Notes: generated by a model not told the origin, from the sequence alone. A stretch of DNA of 64,000 nt from Acidovorax_G lacteus (GCF_039540375.1 NZ_BAABEX010000013.1:62001-126000); one strand, 5' to 3'; numbered from the stretch's first letter, positions 28,409-36,928 are shown. Translations and numbers: made by a program.

Positions 28409-29155
28409 TCAGGCGCTCATGCGGCCAAGGAACGCACGGATGCGGTCGTTGGCGGGTTGCTGGAAAAACTCCTGGGGCGGCGCATCGTGGCTGATGCAAC
28501 CCTGGTCAAAGAACATCACGCGGTCGGCCACCTCGCGCGCAAAGCCCATTTCGTGCGTGACCACGATCATGGTCATGCCGCCGCGGGCCAGTTCGCGCAT
28601 CACGTCGAGCACTTCCTGGACCATCTCCGGGTCCAGCGCCGAAGTGGGTTCGTCAAACAGCATCACTTTGGGGGCCATGGCCAGCGCGCGCGCGATGGCC
28701 ACCCGCTGCTGCTGGCCACCCGAGAGCTGCCACGGGTACTTGTGGGCGTGGGCCTGCATGCCCACGCGTGTGAGCAGTGCCATGGCCGCGTCGTTGGCCT
28801 GCGCTCGGGGCGTGCGGTGGATGCGCCGGGGCGCGAGCGTCACGTTGTCCAGCACCGTCAGGTGGCCGAACAGGTTGAACTGCTGGAACACCATGCCCAC
28901 TTCGCTGCGCTGGCGCTGCAGCGTCGCGATGTCGTCGGTGACTTCCACCCCGCCGATGGTGATGCGCCCACTGTCGTGCGGCTCCAGGCGGTTGATGGCG
29001 CGCAGCAACGTGCTCTTGCCCGAGCCAGAAGCCCCGATGATCACGGTGACTTCGCCGGTGCGGAACACGGTCGAGACATCGCGCAGCACCTGGTGGGTGC
29101 CAAACGATTTGCAGACCTGCTCCACCACGATGTACGGGGTGCGCTCGCCGCTCAT
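28409..29155 (-). CDS. Polar amino-acid ABC transporter ATP-binding protein
   Basis: This is the cytosolic ATPase of a GlnQ/HisP-type importer, 248 residues. It shows Walker A GASGSGKST, signature LSGGQQQRVAIARAL, Walker B VMLFDEPTSALDP and the His switch IVVTHEMGFA. Its start overlaps the permease stop (ATGA). Only one permease gene is present, so the membrane part is presumably a homodimer. Confidence 0.95.
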   Translation of the reverse strand: MSGERTPYIVVEQVCKSFGTHQVLRDVSTVFRTGEVTVIIGASGSGKSTLLRAINRLEPHDSGRITIGGVEVTDDIATLQRQRSEVGMVFQQFNLFGHLTVLDNVTLAPRRIHRTPRAQANDAAMALLTRVGMQAHAHKYPWQLSGGQQQRVAIARALAMAPKVMLFDEPTSALDPEMVQEVLDVMRELARGGMTMIVVTHEMGFAREVADRVMFFDQGCISHDAPPQEFFQQPANDRIRAFLGRMSA

Positions 29156-29934
29156 TTGCTGCGCCCTTCCACGTCGAAGCGGTATTCGATGGCGTTGCTC
29201 ACCTGGGTGACCAGCGTGGTCAGCAGCAGGTAGGTGACGGCCACCGTGGTCAGTGTGGCAATCGGCTGGAAGGTGGCCGACTGGATGCGGTTGCCGACGT
29301 TGGTGAGCTCCACCACGCCGATGGCGTAGGCCAGCGAAGAATCCTTGAGCAGTGCCACAAAGTTGCTGACCAGTGGGGGCAGGGCGATCTTGAACGCCTG
29401 CGGGAACACCACGTCCAGAAACACATGCACGCGGCCAAGCCCAAGGGCCTTGGCGGCCTCGGTCTGGCCGCGGGGCACGGCCAGCAGCCCGGCGCGGATG
29501 GCTTCGGCGTTGTAGGCGCCCACGTTCAGGCCGAGGGCGACCACGGCCGCGGCAAAGTCGGGCAGGTTGAGCCCGGGCACCAGCACCGGCAGAGCGAAGT
29601 ACACGAACAGGATCTGCACCAGCAGCGGCGTGCCGCGGATGACCCAGATGTAGAACCCGGCCACCCAGCGCACGGGTGCCCAGCGGGCCGTGCGGGCGAG
29701 CGCTGCGGCCGTGCCCAGCACCAGCCCCACGGCGCCGCTGATCAGCGTGAGCCAAAGGGTGGTGCGTGCGCCTTCGGCGAAGGCCTGGGCATTGGGCCCA
29801 ATGGGCTCAGGCAGAAAAGACAGGGCCGTGCCGAGCAGCGACAGGGCCAGCACCATCAGCACCAGGGCCGAGACGAGCGTGGCGTTGCTGCGCTGGGTGC
29901 GAGACCAGCGCTGCGGCCAGAGAGCGGTGAGCAT
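29152..29934 (-). CDS. Polar amino-acid ABC transporter permease
   Basis: A 260-residue inner-membrane subunit of the HisMQ family. It has an N-terminal helix (about 22-44) and the EAA coupling loop EAIRAGLLAVPRGQTEAAKALGL, with about five further helices. It pairs with the ATPase downstream (4-base overlap) and the binding protein upstream (35-base gap). Substrate class is polar or acidic amino acids by family. Confidence 0.93.
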   Translation of the reverse strand: MLTALWPQRWSRTQRSNATLVSALVLMVLALSLLGTALSFLPEPIGPNAQAFAEGARTTLWLTLISGAVGLVLGTAAALARTARWAPVRWVAGFYIWVIRGTPLLVQILFVYFALPVLVPGLNLPDFAAAVVALGLNVGAYNAEAIRAGLLAVPRGQTEAAKALGLGRVHVFLDVVFPQAFKIALPPLVSNFVALLKDSSLAYAIGVVELTNVGNRIQSATFQPIATLTTVAVTYLLLTTLVTQVSNAIEYRFDVEGRSK

Positions 29935-29969
29935 GGGCGAGAGGCCTGGAGAGGATCGTCAGCGCAGGC

Positions 29970-30734
29970 TCAGTTGCTGCAGCGCACGTCTTCGTTGAAG
30001 TACTTCTTGGAGAGCTGGGCGTAGCTGCCGTCGGCCATCACTTCGGCCAGGGCCTTGTTCCAGGCGCCAGCCAGGCTGGTGTTGCCCTTGGACACGGCCG
30101 CGGCAATGCGCTCGATGAACAGCATGTCGCCGAGCTTGAAGCCCGCGCCCGGGTTCTTGTCGGCCACGGCCTTGGCCACGAAGCGGTCGGTCACCCAGGC
30201 GTCCACACGGCGAGAGGTCAGCGCGCTGCGGGCGTCCACGTCGGTGGGGAAGTTCTTCACTTCCTTGATCGACGAGACCTTCTTCACGTTCTCCAGGTAG
30301 CTCGTGCCCGTCTGCACGGCCACCACCTTGCCCGACAAGTCCTTGGCGTTCTTGATCGCCGGGTCCATGGCGATGATCATGCCGCCCGAGCAGTAGTGCG
30401 GCTCGGTGAAAGTCACGGCCTTGGCGCGCTCTTCGGTGATGCCGTGCGAGGCGATCACCAGGTCCCAGCGGTCCTGGCGCAGGCCGGTCAGCAGGGCGTC
30501 GAAGCCCAGCGTCTTCCACTGGATCGTCAGGCCCATCTTCTTGGCCACCAGTTCGGCCACTTCCACCTCAAAACCGGTGAGCGTGGTGCCGTTGAAGAAG
30601 TTGAAAGGCGCAAACTGGCCTTCGGTGGCGATCAGGATCTTGCCGTCTTTCTGCACTTCGGCCAGAGGGCGGGCGTGAACGGTGACGGCGGCGCACAGTG
30701 CGACGGCGGCGGCGACGGACTTGAGCAACTTCAT
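29970..30734 (-). CDS. Amino-acid ABC transporter substrate-binding protein
   Basis: A 254-residue periplasmic family-3 solute-binding protein. The signal peptide ends around ARPLAE (about residue 20). It is followed by APFNFFNGTTLTGFEVEVAELVAKKM, the typical ligand-pocket strand and lobe. TGLRQDRWDLVIASHGIT and the Thr/Arg region near TGTSYL fit amino-acid binders. Two cysteines (EPHYCSGG and the C-terminal VRCSN) are unusual. I chose MKLLKSV at 30734; the frame continues upstream to an ATG at 30842, which is close to the predicted transcription start. Confidence 0.92.
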   Translation of the reverse strand: MKLLKSVAAAVALCAAVTVHARPLAEVQKDGKILIATEGQFAPFNFFNGTTLTGFEVEVAELVAKKMGLTIQWKTLGFDALLTGLRQDRWDLVIASHGITEERAKAVTFTEPHYCSGGMIIAMDPAIKNAKDLSGKVVAVQTGTSYLENVKKVSSIKEVKNFPTDVDARSALTSRRVDAWVTDRFVAKAVADKNPGAGFKLGDMLFIERIAAAVSKGNTSLAGAWNKALAEVMADGSYAQLSKKYFNEDVRCSN

Positions 30735-30763
30735 GGTGGGTCCTGTGGGGGGTGATGCAGGTA

Positions 30764-30795
30764 CAAAAAATCCGGCCTGCGGGTAGGCAGGCCGG
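30764..30795 (-). terminator. Terminator-like hairpin in the ABC-operon leader
   Basis: The 9-bp perfect stem CCGGCCTGC/GCAGGCCGG has a 6-base loop (30772-30780 with 30787-30795). On the minus strand it is followed by a run of six U (complement of 30765-30770). It sits about 30 bases before the start codon of the substrate-binding protein and downstream of the predicted promoter. It is therefore an attenuator candidate, or the end of a short leader RNA. Confidence 0.7.
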
Positions 30796-30854
30796 AGGCA
30801 GAGCAGGGATCGTCGGCCTTTGGCCGCGCCCGGGATTGTCATGAAACGGTCGGG

Positions 30855-30885
30855 ATTATAGGGAAGGCCTTGTTTTGCTTGACAA
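30855..30885 (-). promoter_or_regulatory. Sigma-70-like promoter of the ABC transporter operon
   Basis: On the minus strand, TTGTCA (complement of 30880-30885) and a perfect TATAAT (complement of 30855-30860) are separated by 19 bases, slightly long. Transcription would begin near 30848, giving a leader of about 110 bases that contains the terminator-like hairpin. Confidence 0.55.
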
Positions 30886-30951
30886 GCAGCGTGAGATGGC
30901 AGTGGTGTTAAGCAAACACCGAGCCATGTCGCTGCAAAGCAAGGGTGCCAT

Positions 30952-31710
30952 TCAACGCAGAAAGGCGTCGTAACCTGTCTTGAGGATCAGCGCGCTGACC
31001 ACGCAGATGAAGATCCAGCGCACGAAACCCGTGCCGTGGCGCAGCGCCATGTGCGTGCCCAGCAGGCTGCCGACCACGTTGGCCACGGCCAGCATCAGGG
31101 CGATGTGCCACCACACATGGCCCTTGAGGCCGAACAGCACGATGGCCGCGATGTTGGTCGCGCAATTCAGCAGCTTGGCCGCGGCCGATGCGTTGAGGAA
31201 GTCGTAGCCCAGCACCCGCACCAGCAGAAACACGAAGAAGCTTCCGGTGCCGGGGCCGAAGAAGCCATCGTAGAAGCCGATGACCAGTCCGATGACGCTG
31301 GCGACCAGGGCCTCACGGCGTCCGTCAAAGTGCGGGGTGTGGTGCTGTCCCAGGTTCTTTTTGGCCAGCGTGTAGGCCAGCACGGCCAGCAGCACCAGAG
31401 GCAGCAGCTTGCGCAGGAACTCGGGCGACACCAGGGTCACCGTCCAGGCGCCCGCCATCGACCCGGCAAACCCGGCCGCCGCCGCGGGCAGCAGGGCCTG
31501 CCAGCGCATCTGCACTTTGCGGCTGTACTGCCAGGTGGCCATGGAGGTGCCCCAGACCGACACCGCCTTGTTGGTGCCCAGCAGCGTGGCGGGGGCAGTG
31601 CCTGGAAAGGCCGCGAACAGCGCGGGCACCATCACCAGGCCGCCGCCGCCCACGATCGCATCCACAAACCCGGCCAGCAGCGAGGCGCACCCGATGAAAA
31701 ACCATTCCAT
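30952..31710 (-). CDS. TauE/SafE (YfcA-like) membrane permease
   Basis: A 252-residue protein with about eight hydrophobic helices and the family-like FVDAIVGGGGLVMVPAL near the N-terminus and VIGFYDGFFGPGTGSFFVFLLV in the middle. Members are proposed anion exporters for sulfite or sulfonates. It lies alone between the ABC operon promoter region and a terminator-ended segment upstream. Confidence 0.86.
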   Translation of the reverse strand: MEWFFIGCASLLAGFVDAIVGGGGLVMVPALFAAFPGTAPATLLGTNKAVSVWGTSMATWQYSRKVQMRWQALLPAAAAGFAGSMAGAWTVTLVSPEFLRKLLPLVLLAVLAYTLAKKNLGQHHTPHFDGRREALVASVIGLVIGFYDGFFGPGTGSFFVFLLVRVLGYDFLNASAAAKLLNCATNIAAIVLFGLKGHVWWHIALMLAVANVVGSLLGTHMALRHGTGFVRWIFICVVSALILKTGYDAFLR

Positions 31711-31770
31711 GCCCGGATTGTCGCACCTCGGCCGCTATGGATTTGTGAGCGAAGCGGGCGGCCGCAGGCA

Positions 31771-31799
31771 ACAAAAAAGCGCTGGGATCGCCAGCGCTT
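31771..31799 (-). terminator. Intrinsic terminator upstream of tauE
   Basis: A perfect 9-bp stem AAGCGCTGG/CCAGCGCTT (31777-31785 with 31791-31799) has a 5-base loop. On the minus strand it runs into a U tract (complement of 31773-31778). No protein gene ends here on that strand, so it implies an unannotated transcript to its right. Confidence 0.75.
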
Positions 31800-31915
31800 G
31801 GGAAGGATATGCACCTCATGCGGGTGCTTGCAATCGTGTCGTTCGAGCTTGAAGTGTCTCCTCGGGCTCCTCTGCAGCGCACCGCGGTGCGCGTTGAGTG
31901 CATGCACTGTAGCGG
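31771..31915 (-). ncRNA. Candidate small RNA ending at an orphan terminator
   Basis: The strong terminator at 31771-31799 has no upstream coding gene on its strand, suggesting a transcript of about 120-150 bases. A TACAGT hexamer on the minus strand (complement of 31908-31913) could be a -10; no good -35 is seen. The segment has purine-rich AGGAG/GAGGAG motifs and a GCACC/GAGGTGC dyad. A short reading frame with a His/Arg-rich product overlaps it, so a small protein gene is the alternative. The right end is a guess. Confidence 0.3.
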
Positions 31916-32076
31916 TTGCACTGCCCTGGTGCATTGGGGCTAACCCGCCCCCGCTTGTGGGGCGCTGGGGCCCAGCGCGGGCCCTTGAGCCGCCCCGCCG
32001 GGGGGGCAGGGCGCGCAGGCCAGGCTGGCATGTGTTGTGCTGAGGCCTGCCCAACAACAGCACAGGGAGCGAATGC

Positions 32077-33459
32077 ATGGGCGCAATCAACAGGGCCGGG
32101 TGGTGTGCGGACGCGCGGTGGGGGATGTGGGTCGGCGCGTGGGCGACACCCGTGGCCTGGGCGCAGGAGGCGCCGGCCGCGGTGGCCGCAGCCACAGCGC
32201 CGTTGGCACGTCCGGGGCTGGTGCCCGTCGGCCAGATCAACGGGGCCGACACCGCCTGGCTCATGACGGCCACGGCGCTGGTGCTCTTGATGACGCTGCC
32301 TGGCATTGCGCTGTTTTATGCCGGTATGGTGCGCCGCAAGAACGTGCTGAACACCATGGCCAGCGTGGTCGCGATTGCCGCGCTGGTGAGCCTGCTGTGG
32401 TACGGGGTTGCGTATTCGCTGGCCTTCACCCCCGGCGCGGGCGGGTTGGCCGGCTGGATTGGCGGCTTCGAGCGCGCGGGCTTTGCGGGGCTGGAGTACC
32501 AGCACGCCACGGGCCGCGTGGCCGTGAGCCATGTGGCGCCCCATGTGCCCGAGTCGGTGTATTCGATGTTCCAGCTCAGCTTTGCCATCATCACCGCGGC
32601 GCTGATGGTGGGGGCGTTTGTCGAGCGCATGCGCTTTGGTGCCATGTTGCTCTTTGTGGGGCTGTGGACGGTCTGTGTGTACGCGCCCGTGGCCCACTGG
32701 GTCTGGGAGCCGGGCGGCTGGCTCGCGCAGCTCGGTGCGCTCGACTTTGCGGGCGGCTCGGTGGTGCACGTCAACGCCGGGGTGGCCGGGCTGGTGTGCG
32801 CGTGGTTCCTGGGCCGCCGCCTGGGCTACGGGCGCGAGGCGTTCGAGCCCTACAGCCTGGCCTTCACCATGGTGGGCTCGGGCCTGCTGTGGGTGGGTTG
32901 GTTCGGCTTCAATGCGGGCTCGGCCATTGCGGCCGACGGGCGTGCGGGGTTGGCGCTGGCGGCCACGCACCTGGCCGCCGCGGCCGGGGCGCTGGCCTGG
33001 ATGCTGGGCGAATGGGTGGTGCGCGGGCGGCCGTCGCTGCTGGGCCTGTGCTCGGGCCTGGTGGCCGGGCTGGTGGCCATTACGCCGGCTGCCGGGTTTG
33101 TCACGCCGCGCTCGGCGGTGCTGATCGGTGCGGTGGCGGGCCTGGCCTGCTACTGGGGGGCCACGGCGCTCAAGCGCTGGCTGCGGGCCGACGATTCGCT
33201 GGACGTGTTCGGCGTGCACGGCGTGGGCGGCATCGTGGGCTCGCTGCTCACCGGCCTGCTGGCCGAGCGCAGCGTGGGCGGTGTGGCGGGCAGCGTGCTC
33301 ACCCAGGCGCTGGGTGTGGTGGCGGTGATGGCCTTCAGCGCTGTGGCCACCGCAGCGCTGCTGTGGATCACCGACCGCGTGGTGGGCCTGCGGGTGGACG
33401 AGAACACCGAGCAGACCGGGCTGGACATTGCCCAGCACCGCGAGCGGCTCGGCCCTTGA
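32077..33459 (+). CDS. amtB: Ammonium transporter AmtB
   Basis: A 460-residue Amt channel with a signal-like N-terminus (to about residue 29) and eleven helices. The pore twin histidines are visible in FAGGSVVHVNAG and DVFGVHGVGG, and the phenylalanine gate lies in FGFNAGS. It conducts ammonium/ammonia across the inner membrane. Unlike most amt genes it is not preceded by glnK; a small gene of unknown function follows after 60 bases. Confidence 0.93.
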   Translation: MGAINRAGWCADARWGMWVGAWATPVAWAQEAPAAVAAATAPLARPGLVPVGQINGADTAWLMTATALVLLMTLPGIALFYAGMVRRKNVLNTMASVVAIAALVSLLWYGVAYSLAFTPGAGGLAGWIGGFERAGFAGLEYQHATGRVAVSHVAPHVPESVYSMFQLSFAIITAALMVGAFVERMRFGAMLLFVGLWTVCVYAPVAHWVWEPGGWLAQLGALDFAGGSVVHVNAGVAGLVCAWFLGRRLGYGREAFEPYSLAFTMVGSGLLWVGWFGFNAGSAIAADGRAGLALAATHLAAAAGALAWMLGEWVVRGRPSLLGLCSGLVAGLVAITPAAGFVTPRSAVLIGAVAGLACYWGATALKRWLRADDSLDVFGVHGVGGIVGSLLTGLLAERSVGGVAGSVLTQALGVVAVMAFSAVATAALLWITDRVVGLRVDENTEQTGLDIAQHRERLGP

Positions 33460-33519
33460 CCGCGCGATGACCCGCCCGACGACCCGCCCCATGAAACCGA
33501 TCGTGAGCAAGGAGGTGCC

Positions 33520-33888
33520 ATGCAGGACAGCGACAGGCTCGCCATCGCGGCGCACATGCACGTGCTGCTGCGCCGCAAGACCGGCCGGGTGACCGACACC
33601 GAGTGGATGGCCGTGAACGCCGACTACGCGCGCGAGGTGGTGCGCTTTGCGCGGCTGCGCGCGCTGCAGGACGCGGCGCCTGAACTGGACGACTGGGCCG
33701 CGCGGCTGGAGCAGGCCTGGCAGGCCGCAGCCACCGCGCCCGCACCGCGCGCGCCGCTGCTGGCGCAGGCCGGGCAGACGCTGCGCGAACGCCTGGCCCC
33801 GCCCGCGGACGCCCCGGTTCGGGGCAGCGCCTCCCCCGCTGCCGCGTCCGCGCCCGACGGGCCGCGCTATGTGGGCGGTTTGCGCTGA
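33520..33888 (+). CDS. Hypothetical small protein downstream of amtB
   Basis: A 122-residue protein of unrecognised family with no signal or membrane segment. The N-terminal 70 residues are predicted helical (MHVLLRRKTGRVTDTEWM, REVVRFARLRALQ); the C-terminal 50 are Ala/Pro-rich and probably disordered. An excellent Shine-Dalgarno, AAGGAGGTG, lies 5 bases before the ATG, which supports a real gene. It sits 60 bases after amtB and is followed by a dispersed hairpin element. Confidence 0.65.
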   Translation: MQDSDRLAIAAHMHVLLRRKTGRVTDTEWMAVNADYAREVVRFARLRALQDAAPELDDWAARLEQAWQAAATAPAPRAPLLAQAGQTLRERLAPPADAPVRGSASPAAASAPDGPRYVGGLR

Positions 33889-33896
33889 GTTGTTTT

Positions 33897-33944
33897 GCTA
33901 TGGTTTTGATAGCTGCTCGTGCTTGATATTCAAGCACGAGCAGC
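33897..33944. repeat. Dispersed double-hairpin element, copy 3
   Basis: GCTAT-N7-ATAGC (33897-33913) abuts and shares GC with the stem GCTGCTCGTGCTTG/CAAGCACGAGCAGC (33912-33944, 5-base loop). It lies between the amtB-linked hypothetical gene and the convergent GMC gene, where it could act as a bidirectional terminator. Confidence 0.85.
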
Positions 33945-34017
33945 CGATTGGGCTGTAAGGCCTGCCCCTGCCCCGGGGAAGCGCGCCCGCCACGGCCGGG
34001 CCGGGCGGGCCGCAGCC

Positions 34018-35691
34018 TCAGCGCTTGGCTTCGGCCAGGATCCACTCGGCCGCCTTCTCGGCCATCATCAGCGTGGGGGAATTGGTGTTGCCGCTGGTGA
34101 TGGTGGGCATGGCCCCCGCGTCCACCACGCGCAGGCCGTCGATGCCGCGCACGCGCAGCTGCGGGTCGAGCACGGCCATTGGGTCGTCGGCGCGGCCCAT
34201 GCGCGTGGTGCCCACGGGGTGGAAGATGGTGGTGGCAATGTCGCCGGCCAGTCGCGCAAGTTCTTCGTCGGTCTGGAACTGCGGCCCCGGCTTCCATTCC
34301 TCGGGCTGGTAGCGGGCCAGCGCGGGCTGGGCGACGATGCGGCGCGTCACGCGCAGGCTGTCGGCGGCCACCTTGCGGTCTTCGGGCGTGCTCAGGTAGT
34401 TGGGCGCAATCGCCGGGGCCTGGCGGAAGTCCGGCCCCTGGATCTGCACCGTGCCGCGGCTGGTGGGGTTGAGGTTGCACACGCTGGCCGTGAAGGCCGG
34501 GAAGCGGTGCAGCGGCTCGCCAAACGCATCCAGCGACAGCGGCTGCACGTGGTATTCGAGGTTGGGCCAGGGCTGGTCGGGGCTGCTGCGCGTGAAGGCC
34601 CCGAGCTGCGAGGGCGCCATGCTCATGGGCCCGCTGCGGTGGAGCGCGTACTGCAGCCCGATGCGCGCCTTGCCCCACACCGAGCTGGCCATGGTGTTGA
34701 GCGTGGTCGTGTTCTGCACCTTGTACACCGCGCGGATCTGCAGATGGTCTTGCAGGTTCGCGCCCACGCCGGGCAGCTCGTGCACCACCGCAATGCCGTG
34801 GCGCTGCAGCAGCGGCGCGGGGCCGATGCCCGAGAGCTGCAAGATCTGCGGCGAGTTCACCGCGCCCGCGCTCAGCACCACCTCGCGCGAGGCCTGCACC
34901 GTCACCATCTCGGTGCCCGTCCACACCTCCACGCCCGTGCAGCGCTTGCGGCCGTCGGGCTGCTCTTCAATCAGCAGGCGTGAGACCAGCGCGTTCGTCC
35001 ACAGCTCGAAGTTGGGCCGCCCGTAGCAGGTGGGCCGCAAGAAGGCCTTGGCCGTGTTCCAGCGCCAGCCGCTCTTCTGGTTGACCTCGAAGTAGCCCAC
35101 GCCCTCGTTGTTGCCGCGGTTGAAGTCGTCGGTGGCCGGAATGCCCGCCTGCTGCGCCGCGTGCGCAAACGCGTCCAGGATGTCCCAGCGCAGGCGCTGT
35201 TTTTCCACGCGCCACTCGCCCGTGCTGCCGCGGCTGCGGTGGCCGTGCAGTTGCGCAAAAGCGTCGTCGGCCTGGCCCGGCGCGTCCAGGCGCCAGTGGT
35301 CTTCGTGGCGGCGAAAGTGGGGCAGGGCGTTGTCCCAGCGCCAGGCGTCCTCGCCCGTGATCTGCGCCCACTGGTCGTAGTCGCGCGCCTGGCCGCGCAT
35401 GTAGATCATGCCGTTGATGCTGCTGCAGCCGCCCAGCGTCTTGCCCCGCGGGTAGCGCAGACGGCGGCCGTTGAGCCCGGCATCGGGCTCGGTCTGGTAG
35501 AGCCAGTCGGTGCGCGGGTTGCCAATGCAGTACAGGTAGCCCACCGGAATGTGGATCCAGTGGTAGTCGTCCTTGCGGCCTGCCTCGATCAGCAGCACCC
35601 GGTGCCGCGGGTTGGCGCACAGACGGTTGGCCAGCAGCGACCCGGCGGTGCCCGCGCCAATCACGATGTAGTCGAATTCCGGGGTGGCCAT
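34018..35691 (-). CDS. GMC-family FAD-dependent oxidoreductase (alcohol/choline dehydrogenase-like)
   Basis: A 557-residue flavoenzyme. The ADP-binding motif YIVIGAGTAGSLLANRL starts near residue 8. GMC signature 1 (YPRGKTLGGCSSINGMIYMRG) lies around 80-100 and signature 2 (LSAGAVNSPQILQLSGIG) around 260-280. The C-terminal catalytic His is in FHPVGTTRMG. It probably oxidises a primary alcohol using FAD. The start at 35691 has AGGAG upstream. It is divergent from a LysR gene, the likely regulator. Confidence 0.9.
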   Translation of the reverse strand: MATPEFDYIVIGAGTAGSLLANRLCANPRHRVLLIEAGRKDDYHWIHIPVGYLYCIGNPRTDWLYQTEPDAGLNGRRLRYPRGKTLGGCSSINGMIYMRGQARDYDQWAQITGEDAWRWDNALPHFRRHEDHWRLDAPGQADDAFAQLHGHRSRGSTGEWRVEKQRLRWDILDAFAHAAQQAGIPATDDFNRGNNEGVGYFEVNQKSGWRWNTAKAFLRPTCYGRPNFELWTNALVSRLLIEEQPDGRKRCTGVEVWTGTEMVTVQASREVVLSAGAVNSPQILQLSGIGPAPLLQRHGIAVVHELPGVGANLQDHLQIRAVYKVQNTTTLNTMASSVWGKARIGLQYALHRSGPMSMAPSQLGAFTRSSPDQPWPNLEYHVQPLSLDAFGEPLHRFPAFTASVCNLNPTSRGTVQIQGPDFRQAPAIAPNYLSTPEDRKVAADSLRVTRRIVAQPALARYQPEEWKPGPQFQTDEELARLAGDIATTIFHPVGTTRMGRADDPMAVLDPQLRVRGIDGLRVVDAGAMPTITSGNTNSPTLMMAEKAAEWILAEAKR

Positions 35692-35833
35692 GGGGTGTGT
35701 CTCCTGCGGTGCGTGTGGTGTTATTTGTATTGTTGATGCCTTGTGGCGGCATCCCGGCGGCAAGTATCCAGAAAAGTAGAGCACGAGGCCAATGAAATCG
35801 GCAAAATGGTTTTATTTGCGTGGCAAATAAAGC

Positions 35834-36754
35834 ATGAGTGCTCTGGACCCCCAGGCCCTGCGCGCCTTCGTGGCCGTGGCGCGCGAGGGCAGCGTCTCGC
35901 GCGCGGCGCGGCAGTTGCACCTGTCGCAGCCCGCGGTGAGCCTGCAGCTCAAGGCGCTGGCGCAGCACACGGGGCTGGTGCTGTTCACGCGCACCTCGCG
36001 CGGCCTGGCCCCTACGCGCGACGCGGCCGTGCTGCTGCCGCAGGCCGAGCGCGCGCTGGCCGCGCTGGCCGACTTCGCCCAGGCCGCCCAGCACCTGCAG
36101 GGCGCGGTGCGCGGCACGCTGCGCATCGGCACCATTCTCGATCCGGAGTTCACGCGCCTGGGCGCGTTCCTCGGCGCCTTCATCGACGCCGCGCCGCAGG
36201 CCGACACCGAACTGCGCCAGGCCATGAGCGGCGACCACCTCGCACCGCTGGCGCGCGGCGCGCTTGATGTGGCCTTCTATCTGGGCGACGCACAGGCCGA
36301 CGCCGCGGCCCAGGGTGCGGCCGGGGCCGACTTTGCACAGCGCACGCTCACGCGCTTCACCTACCGCGTGCTGGCACCCGCCGGTTGGGGGCCGCAGGTG
36401 CTGGGGCGCGACTGGCGCGCGCTGGCCGCGCTGCCCTGGATCGGCACGCCTCCCGCCTCGGTGCACCACCGGCTGCAGGCGGCTGTGTTCGGCCCCGGCT
36501 CCGCCGCCGGGGTGGAGCCGCGCCGCGTGGCGCTGGTGGACCAGGAGGCCAGCATGCTCGACCTGGTGCGCTCGGGGGTGGGGCTGTCGCTGGTGCGCGA
36601 CGCGATTGCCATGCGCGAGGCCCAGGCGCGCGGCCTGGTGGTGGCCGACCAGGTGCAGCTCGACTGCAGCCTGGGCCTGGTGTGGCAGCGCGCCCGCAGC
36701 ACCGAGCCGTTGATTGCAGCCGCGCTGGGGGCGCTGGGCCTCGTGTGGGGGTGA
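35834..36754 (+). CDS. LysR-family transcriptional regulator
   Basis: A 306-residue LysR regulator. The HTH region reads LRAFVAVAREGSVSRAARQLHLSQPAVSLQLKAL and the effector domain follows from about residue 90 (GTLRIGTILDPEFTRLG). It is divergent from the GMC oxidoreductase gene with a 142-base shared region containing an AT-rich patch, the expected place for its operator. Confidence 0.92.
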   Translation: MSALDPQALRAFVAVAREGSVSRAARQLHLSQPAVSLQLKALAQHTGLVLFTRTSRGLAPTRDAAVLLPQAERALAALADFAQAAQHLQGAVRGTLRIGTILDPEFTRLGAFLGAFIDAAPQADTELRQAMSGDHLAPLARGALDVAFYLGDAQADAAAQGAAGADFAQRTLTRFTYRVLAPAGWGPQVLGRDWRALAALPWIGTPPASVHHRLQAAVFGPGSAAGVEPRRVALVDQEASMLDLVRSGVGLSLVRDAIAMREAQARGLVVADQVQLDCSLGLVWQRARSTEPLIAAALGALGLVWG

Positions 36755-36928
36755 AGTCCACAGCGGCCGGGCGCACACGGGGGGGGGGGCTGGCTGACAG
36801 GCCGGGCCGTATGGCGCGCAGGGCCTGTGCGCCACTGTGCGCCACCCGCCACACGCCCGGTGGCCGAGGCCCGGGGCACGCGGTAGGATGCGCAGTCGCT
36901 GGCGCATGCAGGGTCGGGGTGCCCGGCG

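Larger units (their letters stand above)
31711..32076. other. Intergenic region tauE-amtB
   Basis: This 366-base gap has no convincing protein gene. It contains a strong minus-strand terminator (31771-31799) and, upstream of that terminator, about 120 bases with the dyad GCACC/GGTGC. A G/C-rich stretch before amtB carries CCCCGCC/GGGGGGG-type dyads. I looked for a sigma-54 GG-N10-GC site for amtB and did not find one with correct spacing. Confidence 0.5.

Noticed and set aside
31900..31960. Possible sigma-54 promoter before amtB
   Set aside because: GG and GC pairs are present but none shows the required GG-N10-GC spacing with consensus flanks.
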